From Alphaproteobacteria bacterium (GTDB taxonomy: Bacteria; Pseudomonadota; Alphaproteobacteria; SMXP01), in contig JANQLI010000313.1 in NCBI GenBank assembly GCA_028280675.1, forward strand, positions 1 through 23,250: DNA of 23,250 nucleotides, read 5' to 3'. This document shows, in pieces, positions 6,765 through 13,957 of the stretch. The position numbers and the translations under genes are program-made. Every line of letters starts with the position of its first letter. Within the stretch, counting starts at the first letter, position 1. Under the pieces are notes generated by a model. The model saw only the letters and a list, made by a program, of their open reading frames with translations. It made no database searches and was not told the origin of the DNA.

Positions 6765-8168
6765 TCAATCAGGTAACTGATGATTTGTAAGCAAGTTGCA
6801 CATCTCTTCTTTGGTCAGGTGGCTTATTGCTGTTGCCTCATCGTCATCGCCCAATAAGCTTTTGGCAAGATTCGATTTTCGTTCGAGCGCTTGAACTATC
6901 ACTTCCTCGATCGTATCGACTGCAAGCATGCGCATATATGTTACGGGGTTCGTTTGGCCAATTCGATGGTTTCTGTCTTGGCTCTGCGCGTAATGATCAT
7001 ATCGCCAAGAAAGTGATTCATAGATAGTATAACTGGCTGCGGTAAGCGTGAAACCTGTTCCGGCTGCAGCGGGATTAGCGATTAACACCCGTGTGCTTTC
7101 GTCGGTTTGGAATCTTGCAGCAATATCCTGGCGTTCATCTGCAGGTGTTCCGCCATAGATCGCCACAGCGCCAAACCTTTTTAATCGTTCCAAGAGCATT
7201 TCGATAGAGCGAACATAGGATGACCAAATAATAACCTTTCTAGACGGAACCGAGACGATATCAGACACAACTCCATCTAGGGCCTCAAACTTACCTGGTA
7301 CATTTGTTAGTTCAGGGAAAATCAGTGATGGATTGCTGGCTAATTGGATTAGTCGAGTAAGTTGCGCTAGTGCGGTTGAGGCAAATGCACGATATTGTTC
7401 GCCAGACATTGCTTTGATATCGCAAACCATCTGCGTTCTCATGTCGTCATAGAGACTCCTTTGCCAATCTGGAAGATCTATTCGCAAATCGATAAAGGAC
7501 TTAGTGGGAAGGTCCAGGCATTCTTCTTTGGTTCGTCGTAAAATCAGGCGATCGAACGTATGTTGTATAAACTCAGCTTGGGGGTCGTGCTCAATAGTTT
7601 CCAAGAATGCTTCCATAGATCCCAGCAATTGTTCTTCGGGGGTTAAAATGTCGATCTGGGTGTATAGATCTGATGCAGAGTTGGTCACTGGAGTGCCAGA
7701 CAAGAGCCAACGATAATTGCAGTGCGGAGAAAAATGGCGTGCCGCAATCGAGGTAAGTGATTTTTTATTTTTTGTAGCATGGGATTCGTCAAGAACGAGT
7801 GTTGTGTCGGAACGCTGCAATAATGCAAGAATAGCAGTGACTTCTGAGCGGGCTGTTTCATAACTGGTAATAATCACTGTTGAATCGGATTGGGCGAAAG
7901 TGTTTCGCCGCTCACGTGGTTTTCCTTCAGCAATGCAGACGGTTAGACCTGGTGCGAATTTGGAAAGTTCTGAGACCCAATTGCGTTTCAAGGAGTTTGG
8001 GCAGATAACTAACAATTTATCTGTCTTCCCTGACATTCGAAGCTTGTTAAACGCATCAATTGCCACGAGAGTTTTGCCAAGGCCTTGCTCAAAAGCGAGC
8101 AGGCCCGAACACCTTTTGGTCAGAAAGTCCACCCCATCTTGCTGATGAGACATCAACTCGAAGGTCAT
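6765..8168 (-). CDS. SNF2-family helicase/translocase (DEAD-like ATPase)
   Basis: A compact 467-aa superfamily 2 ATPase with both RecA-like lobes and little else. Motif I is EQGLGKT (27-33), motif II DESH (127-130), motif III SGTP (157-160); then LRRTKEE, a motif V region with AAGTGFTL, and motif VI RNHRIGQ (399-405). SNF2 proteins translocate on double-stranded DNA and commonly move or load partner proteins. Its ATG directly follows the stop of the ParB-like gene (TAAATG), with GGAGGAG upstream, so the two are translationally coupled. No nuclease domain is fused; the DUF4365-like protein downstream may supply one. Function in restriction is inferred from context. Confidence 0.9.
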   Translation of the reverse strand: MTFELMSHQQDGVDFLTKRCSGLLAFEQGLGKTLVAIDAFNKLRMSGKTDKLLVICPNSLKRNWVSELSKFAPGLTVCIAEGKPRERRNTFAQSDSTVIITSYETARSEVTAILALLQRSDTTLVLDESHATKNKKSLTSIAARHFSPHCNYRWLLSGTPVTNSASDLYTQIDILTPEEQLLGSMEAFLETIEHDPQAEFIQHTFDRLILRRTKEECLDLPTKSFIDLRIDLPDWQRSLYDDMRTQMVCDIKAMSGEQYRAFASTALAQLTRLIQLASNPSLIFPELTNVPGKFEALDGVVSDIVSVPSRKVIIWSSYVRSIEMLLERLKRFGAVAIYGGTPADERQDIAARFQTDESTRVLIANPAAAGTGFTLTAASYTIYESLSWRYDHYAQSQDRNHRIGQTNPVTYMRMLAVDTIEEVIVQALERKSNLAKSLLGDDDEATAISHLTKEEMCNLLTNHQLPD

Positions 8169-9401
8169 TTAAGAAACTCCTCCATGCCTTTCAACGAGGC
8201 CATTGAAGTATTCGAGGGCTTCTTGGAAGTCTGTCATTTCATCTTTGTCCAATGCCTTTACATCGGCCATGCTGGCTTCACTAAGGGATTGGGTGATGCT
8301 TTTTAGCGCCACACGGAAGGGGCGTACACCTGGATGAATTTGTTCATGCATGTGGGTAATTGCTAGTTGAAGTGAATTAATATCATCATCATTAAAGTCA
8401 ACTTCACCGCGTTCAATGGTTCTTCTTACTTGCTGCTCCAATGAGGCGATTTTTGCTTTTACGCTACTGGCATTAGACTTCACCTCCATGGCAAGCCGGC
8501 TTGCAATATGCTTTTCTCCGGATTTTAATTGCTCCCATTTATCAGGATCATCATGAAAGTCCTTTAAAAAACGTGCGTCTCGATACTCCTTGAAGACCTC
8601 ATTTTTGACCATATCGAACACTTCTGTACGAAGATCATCGTGCTTTGCATTATTGTAATCACGTAATTGCGAACCAATTAGCTTAGCTTTGCTGATTTCT
8701 TCTAGTGTACTGAAATGTCGAGCTGCCAACTGCTCCGCCTCGTCATCGTCAACATGTTCAACGAAGCGGCTGCCAAACTCATATGCATCGCGTAGGCGTT
8801 GCACCCAAGACACAGATTTTTCCATGTATTGGGCCATTTGCGTTACATTCATAAGTGCAGGTTGACCATTGTCGGCTACAACAGTCTCATGGATGAACTT
8901 GGCCTCAATATACCGTCCCCACGCACGAACACCGGTCCCTCGAACATGGATGCGAGCAAGCAATATGGCGCGCTCTTTCTCACCAAAATGCGAAGGCAAT
9001 ATTTTCACCTTAGCGTAGCGATACTTTCCTTCTTTTATCCCTTTGAGATGTTTTCTGTCCAGCTCGCGAAGGATGCTAACGCGGGTGGCCCCTTCTAGTA
9101 CAAGATATTTACCGTGATCATTGGGCCTCCAAACATAGATTGGCTCCATTTGGCCGAGATCATCAATCGACCGGCGTAAGTTCTCATAGCCACCAGTGTT
9201 TTGCAGAGCGGCCTCCAAATCGGCCTCAGAAGAAATCCCGCTAACGGGTAATTTTGTCTGAAGTCGCGGATTTTCGTCCCACAGCTTAAGTTCATCATAA
9301 ATATCCAGACGAGCTTCGTGTAATTCCCATTCAACATCCCCAATCTTCTCAAAATATACCCGAGGTTTGGGCTCCATACTCATAGTTGCCGCATCAGACA
9401 T
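8169..9401 (-). CDS. ParB/Srx-fold protein with coiled-coil C-terminus
   Basis: From the chosen Met the protein is 410 aa. Residues about 29-125 resemble the ParB N-terminal/sulfiredoxin fold: W41-D-E-N-P-R46, then EPIYVW and the signature LEGATR (102-107) where ParB has a G-x-x-R motif. A middle part (about 170-215) looks helix-turn-helix-like (NVTQMAQYMEKSVSWVQRL), and the C-terminal third is charged and helical. No ParA gene is nearby, so plasmid partition is unlikely. AAGGAG seven bases before the ATG at 9401-9399 decides the start over a longer reading from 9497. It is the first gene of an operon with the SNF2 helicase and is divergent from the DNA methylase. ParB-fold domains also occur in modification-linked defence proteins; that role here is inference. 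Confidence 0.75.
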   Translation of the reverse strand: MSDAATMSMEPKPRVYFEKIGDVEWELHEARLDIYDELKLWDENPRLQTKLPVSGISSEADLEAALQNTGGYENLRRSIDDLGQMEPIYVWRPNDHGKYLVLEGATRVSILRELDRKHLKGIKEGKYRYAKVKILPSHFGEKERAILLARIHVRGTGVRAWGRYIEAKFIHETVVADNGQPALMNVTQMAQYMEKSVSWVQRLRDAYEFGSRFVEHVDDDEAEQLAARHFSTLEEISKAKLIGSQLRDYNNAKHDDLRTEVFDMVKNEVFKEYRDARFLKDFHDDPDKWEQLKSGEKHIASRLAMEVKSNASSVKAKIASLEQQVRRTIERGEVDFNDDDINSLQLAITHMHEQIHPGVRPFRVALKSITQSLSEASMADVKALDKDEMTDFQEALEYFNGLVERHGGVS

Positions 9402-9419
9402 GAAATAGCTCCTTCTAAG

Positions 9420-9443
9420 CTTGCTGTAGCAAGTCATAGCAAG
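9420..9443. promoter_or_regulatory. Candidate operator upstream of the ParB-like gene
   Basis: CTTGCTGTAGCAAG (9420-9433) is a perfect 6-bp palindrome with a 2-bp centre, followed by a second TAGCAAG at 9437-9443, ten bases after the first. It lies about 20 bp upstream of the ParB-like start in the divergent gap shared with the methylase gene, a good position for co-regulation. Confidence 0.45.
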
Positions 9444-9606
9444 ATAAATCAAGTCGTTTTTGGTGTCAAGCTGCTTTTTTGCGTTCGCAAACCCCATGGA
9501 AAGGATTAGGATTTTGTTAAGGAAATCTTTGCGATTCGGGGCTCACAAGTACATAAAACTAGTTGAATCAAATGGTTGCCATAAGCGGGCGGGAATAGAT
9601 TTAGTA

Positions 9607-10878
9607 ATGGAAATGCAAAAACGATCTGAGAAGAAGCGTAGAGGTCGGTCTTGTGTCGACCTTTTCTCAGGGGCTGGAGGGCTGGCGGTCGGTTTCAGAA
9701 AAGCTGGATGGAATATATTGGCTGCAAATGACATTGATGAAGATGCAGCCCTTACTTTCCGGCAGAACTTTCCAGAAACAACTTTCTTTTTAGGACCAAT
9801 AGCTAAGCTCAAGGCAAAGGATCTATTAGCAGAATGTAATATCAATAAAGGGGAGTTAGATTGCCTTATTGGCGGCCCGCCGTGTCAGTCGTTCAGTTAC
9901 AATAATCATCAACGATCAGCAAATGATGCGAGAGCTCGATTATTTGAGGATTACTTAAGGCTGGTAAGGGAGTTGGCACCCAAGACGTTAATTATGGAAA
10001 ATGTGCCAGGAATTCTGACTATCGATAATGGTAGTGTTGTGCGAGTAATTGCCTCCAAGCTTTCTAGACTTGGGTATGCTGTATCAGTCAAACTGCTTTC
10101 GGCTGAGCAGTTTGGAGCACCACAAATTCGTCGGCGCGCATTTATTGTTGCAACACGAGTTGGTGATTCTAATGAATTACTTCCCATACCAAGCCATGGA
10201 ATATCTCGCGATACCTCAGAGGAGAATCGAGCATATATAAACAAGCATGATAGGAAGACCCCTTCTCGGAAGAAATTGGTAACAATTCAACAGGCGATTG
10301 GTGATTTACCCCGCTTGGAAAATGGAGGTGGAAAGCATGTTAGAAAGATGCCCTCAAAAAGACCGACAACACAATATCAGCGAAATGCGCGTAAGGGGGC
10401 TACAGCACTTTACAATCATGTCTGCCGGAATCTATCGGAGGTTATGCTGGAAAGAATGAAGTATGTGCCTGAAGGCGGGAACTGGCGCGATATACCGCGA
10501 CGACTATTAACTGAAGGGATGAAGCGTGCCCGCTCTTCAGATCATACGAAACGCTATGGCCGGCTGTCTCGGAAAGGCTTATCTGCAACGTTATTGACAA
10601 AATGTGACCCTCACTGGGGAGCATATGTTCACCCAACACAAAACCGGACAATTTCTGTGCGTGAGGCAGCGAGGATACAGGGTTTTCCTGATGAGTTTCA
10701 GTTTGCAGGTGAAAGTATTAGCAAGCAATATGCACAAGTTGGTAATGCTGTACCTATTCCCCTTGCGCAAGCACTAGGTGAGGCAGCACTTAAACATCTG
10801 CGTCGATCAGAGCGAAAACAAAGATCAGCTACATTTATAAGAAGCAGTGTTGTGACAAAGCGTAAAAGGGCTGCTTAA
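9607..10878 (+). CDS. C5-cytosine DNA methyltransferase (Dcm/type II family)
   Basis: Transfers a methyl group from SAM to carbon 5 of cytosine in DNA. From the chosen Met (423 aa) the motifs are in canonical order: I DLFSGAGG (18-25), IV GGPPCQS with catalytic Cys93, VI ENV (131-133), VIII QIRRR, and IX-X ending with QVGNAVP. A variable target-recognition region lies between VIII and IX. The frame is open to a TTG at 9460 that would overlap the ParB-like promoter region; ATG 9607, just before the conserved domain, is preferred, although its RBS is weak. It is divergent from the ParB/SNF2 operon and convergent with an Mrr-like nuclease. It could protect the island or host from one of those nucleases. 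Target sequence unknown. Confidence 0.93.
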   Translation: MEMQKRSEKKRRGRSCVDLFSGAGGLAVGFRKAGWNILAANDIDEDAALTFRQNFPETTFFLGPIAKLKAKDLLAECNINKGELDCLIGGPPCQSFSYNNHQRSANDARARLFEDYLRLVRELAPKTLIMENVPGILTIDNGSVVRVIASKLSRLGYAVSVKLLSAEQFGAPQIRRRAFIVATRVGDSNELLPIPSHGISRDTSEENRAYINKHDRKTPSRKKLVTIQQAIGDLPRLENGGGKHVRKMPSKRPTTQYQRNARKGATALYNHVCRNLSEVMLERMKYVPEGGNWRDIPRRLLTEGMKRARSSDHTKRYGRLSRKGLSATLLTKCDPHWGAYVHPTQNRTISVREAARIQGFPDEFQFAGESISKQYAQVGNAVPIPLAQALGEAALKHLRRSERKQRSATFIRSSVVTKRKRAA

Positions 10879-10930
10879 GTATAAACTGCCAACAACATAA
10901 ATTCCGTAATTATCTTCAATTCTCAACTTT

Positions 10931-11716
10931 TCAATCATCAGTCTCGACTTCATCAAATGGAATGTCACGCGTTATAGGATTCAAAGAGCGCAACTCGCGA
11001 AGCCCTGCTTCTCCATGATCAGCTAGTAATTTCAAAAGAGTGCGGTATGAATCTGCAGTCTTGATTTCATCCGGAATAACCATTCCTTGAGTTTCAACAT
11101 TTGCCACATCCAATGGTAAATCAGGAAATGGAATCTTTTTAAATTGCCTTAGGTAAGGCGCAAATAATGGAAGAATATGCCCTAAGAAAGCATAACTCCT
11201 CCAAGTTTCAATATAATTCTCGATTTCTTTATCATCATTGAGCAGTTTGATACCGGGTATTCCAAATGGCTCATAGTAGGTATTAACACTACCAATATTG
11301 TTTTCTAGTTCCCAGCATTGTGCATGTATCCATTTATCGAAATAGATTGTTTGAAAATCGTCAAATGTCAGGAGTTCGATGTTTGTCGCTGTTGCGGCCT
11401 CTACGGCTCCTGTTTGAAATCCAACCTTTGATATGACATATCCGCGGTGCGCCCCGGTTTCCTGCATAACAGTTCTGAAGCTATGAATAACCTCCTTTGG
11501 GATATTAGAACTCCAGTTCTTGCATTCACATATTGTACGCGTAATGACGCCATCAACTTCTTCCTCAGCCAATACATCTACATCTACGGCCCCTCTGGGA
11601 AGAGCAATGTGGACATTCCTATTAGCGACCATACCGCATTCTGATAGAATATCCCTTACGATCTCTTCCAACTCTTGCCATGTTTCTGGCGACATTTGCG
11701 TTATGAGATTAGGCAT
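10931..11716 (-). CDS. Mrr-like PD-(D/E)XK restriction endonuclease
   Basis: About 261 aa from the chosen Met. The N-terminal half has the Mrr_cat/restriction-endonuclease pattern: ALPRGAVDVDV with a catalytic Asp (D45 or D47), then E64-C-K66-N-W, and a following strand/helix GYVISKVGFQTGAVEAA that is typical of the Mrr family. Family members cleave DNA, some only when it carries foreign methylation. The C-terminal half is not recognised and could recognise the target. The reading frame extends to a TTG at 11755, but ATG 11716 is a more ordinary start; neither has a strong RBS. It is convergent with the C5 methylase, ending 52 bp from it. It could be its restriction partner or an independent type IV enzyme. 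Confidence 0.75.
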   Translation of the reverse strand: MPNLITQMSPETWQELEEIVRDILSECGMVANRNVHIALPRGAVDVDVLAEEEVDGVITRTICECKNWSSNIPKEVIHSFRTVMQETGAHRGYVISKVGFQTGAVEAATATNIELLTFDDFQTIYFDKWIHAQCWELENNIGSVNTYYEPFGIPGIKLLNDDKEIENYIETWRSYAFLGHILPLFAPYLRQFKKIPFPDLPLDVANVETQGMVIPDEIKTADSYRTLLKLLADHGEAGLRELRSLNPITRDIPFDEVETDD

Positions 11717-11813
11717 AATATTCGACTGTTGGGAATGAGTGATATTTCTTCTCAAATGGGGTCAAGTTGTTGAACCTTTAAGAGTATAGATAAAGTTTGC
11801 GAATTTACATGGA

Positions 11814-12053
11814 TTAAATCCTACTCGATACCTCTTTAATAACTGGGATCGGGTTCGCCCCGATCGCTTTTGCTATATGCAGAAACTCGATGATATCCAG
11901 GCGCCTCTCGCACCCTTCGACTTTAGCGATATAAGATTGCGGCTTGCCCAGCGAATCAGCGAGTTCCTGCTGCGTGAGGCCAGCGTCAATTCGCGCCTCA
12001 ATCAAAAGGCCGATTAGGTCTTGGTATTCTTCTGTATGAATCGAGCCTGTCAC
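11814..12053 (-). CDS. XRE-family helix-turn-helix regulator
   Basis: A 79-aa single-domain protein. Helix-turn-helix: LIEARIDAGLTQQELADSLG then KPQSYIAKVEGCERRLDI, the classic Cro/C1-type recognition pattern, followed by a short helical tail. Small XRE proteins control restriction-modification genes (C-proteins) or satellite/phage lysogeny. Two overlapping palindromes lie 34-69 bp upstream of its start (12087-12122), in the gap shared with a divergent lipoprotein gene, so autoregulation and control of both genes is likely. Whether it also controls the nuclease or primase operon is open. Confidence 0.88.
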   Translation of the reverse strand: MTGSIHTEEYQDLIGLLIEARIDAGLTQQELADSLGKPQSYIAKVEGCERRLDIIEFLHIAKAIGANPIPVIKEVSSRI

Positions 12054-12086
12054 GCGCTTCCCTTCGAATCAAAGCGCGTAGATAAT

Positions 12087-12122
12087 TAATCCCATATCGG
12101 GATTATCCCAAAATAGGATAAT
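12087..12122. promoter_or_regulatory. Two overlapping operator palindromes for the XRE regulator
   Basis: TAATCCC-N5-GGGATTA (12087-12105) and ATTATCC-N7-GGATAAT (12102-12122) are perfect 7-bp inverted repeats that share four bases. They lie upstream of the XRE gene and resemble paired operators of Cro/C-protein circuits. Confidence 0.65.
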
Positions 12123-12216
12123 TCTTTTTCAATACTTTCTCGATACACTTTTCGAATGTGAGGGAGTGCATATGCTCGATATGCGCACTATGAGCTCTTA
12201 AGTGAAGGAGAAGGAA

Positions 12217-12645
12217 GTGTTTAGAGAGAATGTTAGAGTTTTGTTGGTCGCGCTTGCCTTGGCTGGCTGCGCAACAGATATCCCTGCTGAAGTGCTAGCA
12301 AATGCGGATTATGGGCCTCCTCCGCCGGAGAATTACCAAGAAATGGTCAAGGCGGAGATCTCTCAACGCCTCATTGACCCGACCTCCGGGATCTTTGAAA
12401 TCTCTGAACCGCGTGAAGGCTACACCAAGGCATCAAGCCTTTGGGGGACAGAGCAAGCTTTCGGCTGGCGCGTGTGTGGTACCGTCAACAGTAAGAATCG
12501 ATTTGGAGGATATGTCGGGCGTGTCCCGTTCTTTGCACTCTTCGAAGATGAAAAGATCACGCAATTGCTGCTCGGCAAGATCACTACAAATAGGCATGGC
12601 TTCAATGCCTTGAATCCTGCCATTCTCAATGCATGCGAAAGATAG
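12217..12645 (+). CDS. Small lipoprotein of unknown function
   Basis: About 142 aa. A hydrophobic signal ending in the lipobox LAGC predicts lipid anchoring. The mature part has conserved-looking stretches (GWRVCGTVNSKN, FGGYVGRVPFFALF) like uncharacterised lipoproteins scattered in proteobacterial genomes and phages. GTG at 12217 is preferred because AAGGAG lies six bases upstream; GTG 12202 would overlap that RBS. It is divergent from the XRE gene, and a dyad AGTGCATA-N7-TATGCGCACT (12165-12189) lies in its leader. An envelope lipoprotein on a satellite might change surface properties or phage adsorption, but that is speculation. Confidence 0.65.
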   Translation: MFRENVRVLLVALALAGCATDIPAEVLANADYGPPPPENYQEMVKAEISQRLIDPTSGIFEISEPREGYTKASSLWGTEQAFGWRVCGTVNSKNRFGGYVGRVPFFALFEDEKITQLLLGKITTNRHGFNALNPAILNACER

Positions 12646-12842
12646 CCATTTGGCTTTTGTGTTCTTTAGGTCTGCGAACCTGCGAAACTCGCAGCCAGAT
12701 TGAGGATCATTGGGCCTAGGAATAGAGAAGACATAGGGATCAATACCTTAGATCTGACTTCAATATAAGAATACCGTGTCTAGTACCGTTTTTGGATGCT
12801 TTTGTATTGAGCTCGGGAGTGAGAGCTCTCAATGGACTTTTG

Positions 12843-13025
12843 TTATCCGCTGCCAGCGTTACGGTGCTTGGCATCCAGATATAGCTTGTAGACTTCTTGC
12901 ATCGCCTTGTCTTCATTCAGAAGCCTTGCGTATGCCGCTTCATAGGTTTCACCGTTTCTCTTTCTCAAGGCTACACTTTGGTCCATAAGCTTCTCGATCG
13001 ATTGTCGTTCGCTTGATGCGCTCAT
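12843..13025 (-). CDS. Small helical protein, unknown
   Basis: A 60-aa charged protein rich in predicted helix (YEAAYARLLNEDKAMQEVYKLYLDAKH). The Y-x-x-A-Y-x-x-L-L-x-x-D pattern recalls short helical repeats in phage head or virion-associated proteins, but the match is too weak to name. Its ATG overlaps the stop of the 233-aa gene upstream by four bases (ATGA, 13022-13025), so it is translated by coupling. This overlap is the main reason to accept it as real. Confidence 0.6.
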   Translation of the reverse strand: MSASSERQSIEKLMDQSVALRKRNGETYEAAYARLLNEDKAMQEVYKLYLDAKHRNAGSG

Positions 13026-13657
13026 TGTTTGTCGTCCTTCCTATTGATTTGATCAAGAGGGTCCTCGATCAGTGACTTTTCAAAGTCCTCCAGATTCTGA
13101 CGCCGATCAGCCCTAGCAAATGGGACTTCGAGAGCACCGCTAGCGCTCGGTGCCTTATGCCATGACGCCCATCTCAGATATTGGAGTGATCGCACGGTAA
13201 GTCTTCGCGAGACCTCTCCCACGCGGTCCATTCCAGCGAGCCTCAGCTGAGCTGTCAGCTCTTCACCCAACTTTAGATATGAAACTAGTGCCCATTCCAG
13301 ATCGCCCAAGATTTGGTCGACCTCTGCCGCACTCTGAATACGTTCTAAACGCAGTTTTGAAGCTCTGTGGGCTGCTTCGGTACGCTTGAGCAGCAGCTTG
13401 TTCTCTTCTGCCGCCGAAAGACGATTCTCGGCTTCCCTGATCGCGATAATTAAATCTTCAATTCTCTCCTCTTTGAGCTTTCTGTCCGCCTTCAACGTTG
13501 ACAGCGAGTTCTTGCCATTTCTTCCACCAAACTCAGCCTCAAGAATTGCCGATGGGGTAAGAGCCTGACTTCTTGCATGAGAAGACTGCAACTTATCGAG
13601 CTCTTCTTGCATCGAACTGATTTTCTTCCGAAGTAACTCGGTATTGGCTTCTGTCAT
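13022..13657 (-). CDS. Coiled-coil protein, unknown
   Basis: About 211 aa from the chosen Met. The N-terminal 125 residues have heptad-like Leu/Glu/Lys patterns (LLRKKISSMQEELDKL; ERIEDLIIAIREAENRLSAAEENKLLLKR), predicting long coiled coils; the C-terminal part is mixed and Arg-rich. GGGAG eight bases before ATG 13657 selects this start over the longer frame from 13723. It is coupled to the 60-aa gene and lies downstream of the palindrome and primase on the same strand. I do not recognise the family. Its position suggests a replication accessory or a phage-interference gene of the satellite, but nothing in the sequence proves it. Confidence 0.6.
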   Translation of the reverse strand: MTEANTELLRKKISSMQEELDKLQSSHARSQALTPSAILEAEFGGRNGKNSLSTLKADRKLKEERIEDLIIAIREAENRLSAAEENKLLLKRTEAAHRASKLRLERIQSAAEVDQILGDLEWALVSYLKLGEELTAQLRLAGMDRVGEVSRRLTVRSLQYLRWASWHKAPSASGALEVPFARADRRQNLEDFEKSLIEDPLDQINRKDDKQ

Positions 13658-13755
13658 GCCCGTCGCTCCCATCTGATTTATATCGGAAGCCTGTCGCGTG
13701 TTAGCGCATTGTGAAACCAGCATTTTCGAATTATAGCTGAAGAGGGGATTTGTAA

Positions 13756-13784
13756 CCCTACGCGCGCGCGTCGCGCGCGTAGGG
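13756..13784. repeat. Perfect 29-bp CG-rich palindrome, candidate origin element
   Basis: Arms CCCTACGCGCGCG and CGCGCGCGTAGGG, 13 bp each, surround a 3-nt centre CGT. It is a block of alternating CG in an AT-rich intergenic gap. It lacks a T-tract, so it is a poor intrinsic terminator. It lies between the primase gene and the next gene on the same strand, where satellites commonly keep their origin. Confidence 0.75.
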
Positions 13785-13800
13785 ACTAACCGACACGGGC

Positions 13801-13950
13801 AGTTGTTGAACTTGTTTGACTAAGCCTTGATAGCCGCCATTCAGCTGTGATTCATCTCATATCCAAAAATACAGATATTAACTTTGGCTTTTAGTTCAAC
13901 TTACTTCAACAACTAAACAAGCTAATTGCTTCATTGGCTTAAGCGTTGAA
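13801..13950. repeat. Cluster of TTGAA/TTCAA motifs and a 10-bp inverted repeat
   Basis: AGTTGTTGAA (13801-13810) is exactly inverted as TTCAACAACT (13905-13914). GTTCAAC occurs at 13894-13900 and GTTGAA at 13945-13950. The stretch is AT-rich, codes for nothing I can see, and lies between the palindrome and the primase stop. Together they look like iterons and an unwinding region. Confidence 0.45.
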
Positions 13951-13957
13951 TTAAAGC

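Noticed and set aside
8169..9401. Plasmid partition ParB
   Set aside because: No ParA or parS cluster is present; context is an SNF2 helicase and a methylase on an integrated island.
9460..9606. Longer methylase start at a TTG (9460) or ATG (9496)
   Set aside because: The added residues are not domain-like, overlap the ParB-like promoter and have no RBS; ATG 9607 begins just before motif I.
5621..10878. DISARM defence system
   Set aside because: A C5 methylase and an SNF2 helicase are present, but nothing resembles DrmA, DrmB (DUF1998) or DrmC (PLD).
12776..12988. Plus-strand 70-codon frame after the lipoprotein gene
   Set aside because: Overlaps the coupled 60-aa minus-strand gene, has no RBS and no recognisable protein character.
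13756..13784. Intrinsic terminator after the primase gene
   Set aside because: The hairpin is perfect but lacks a T-tract on either side and lies about 170 bp past the primase stop.
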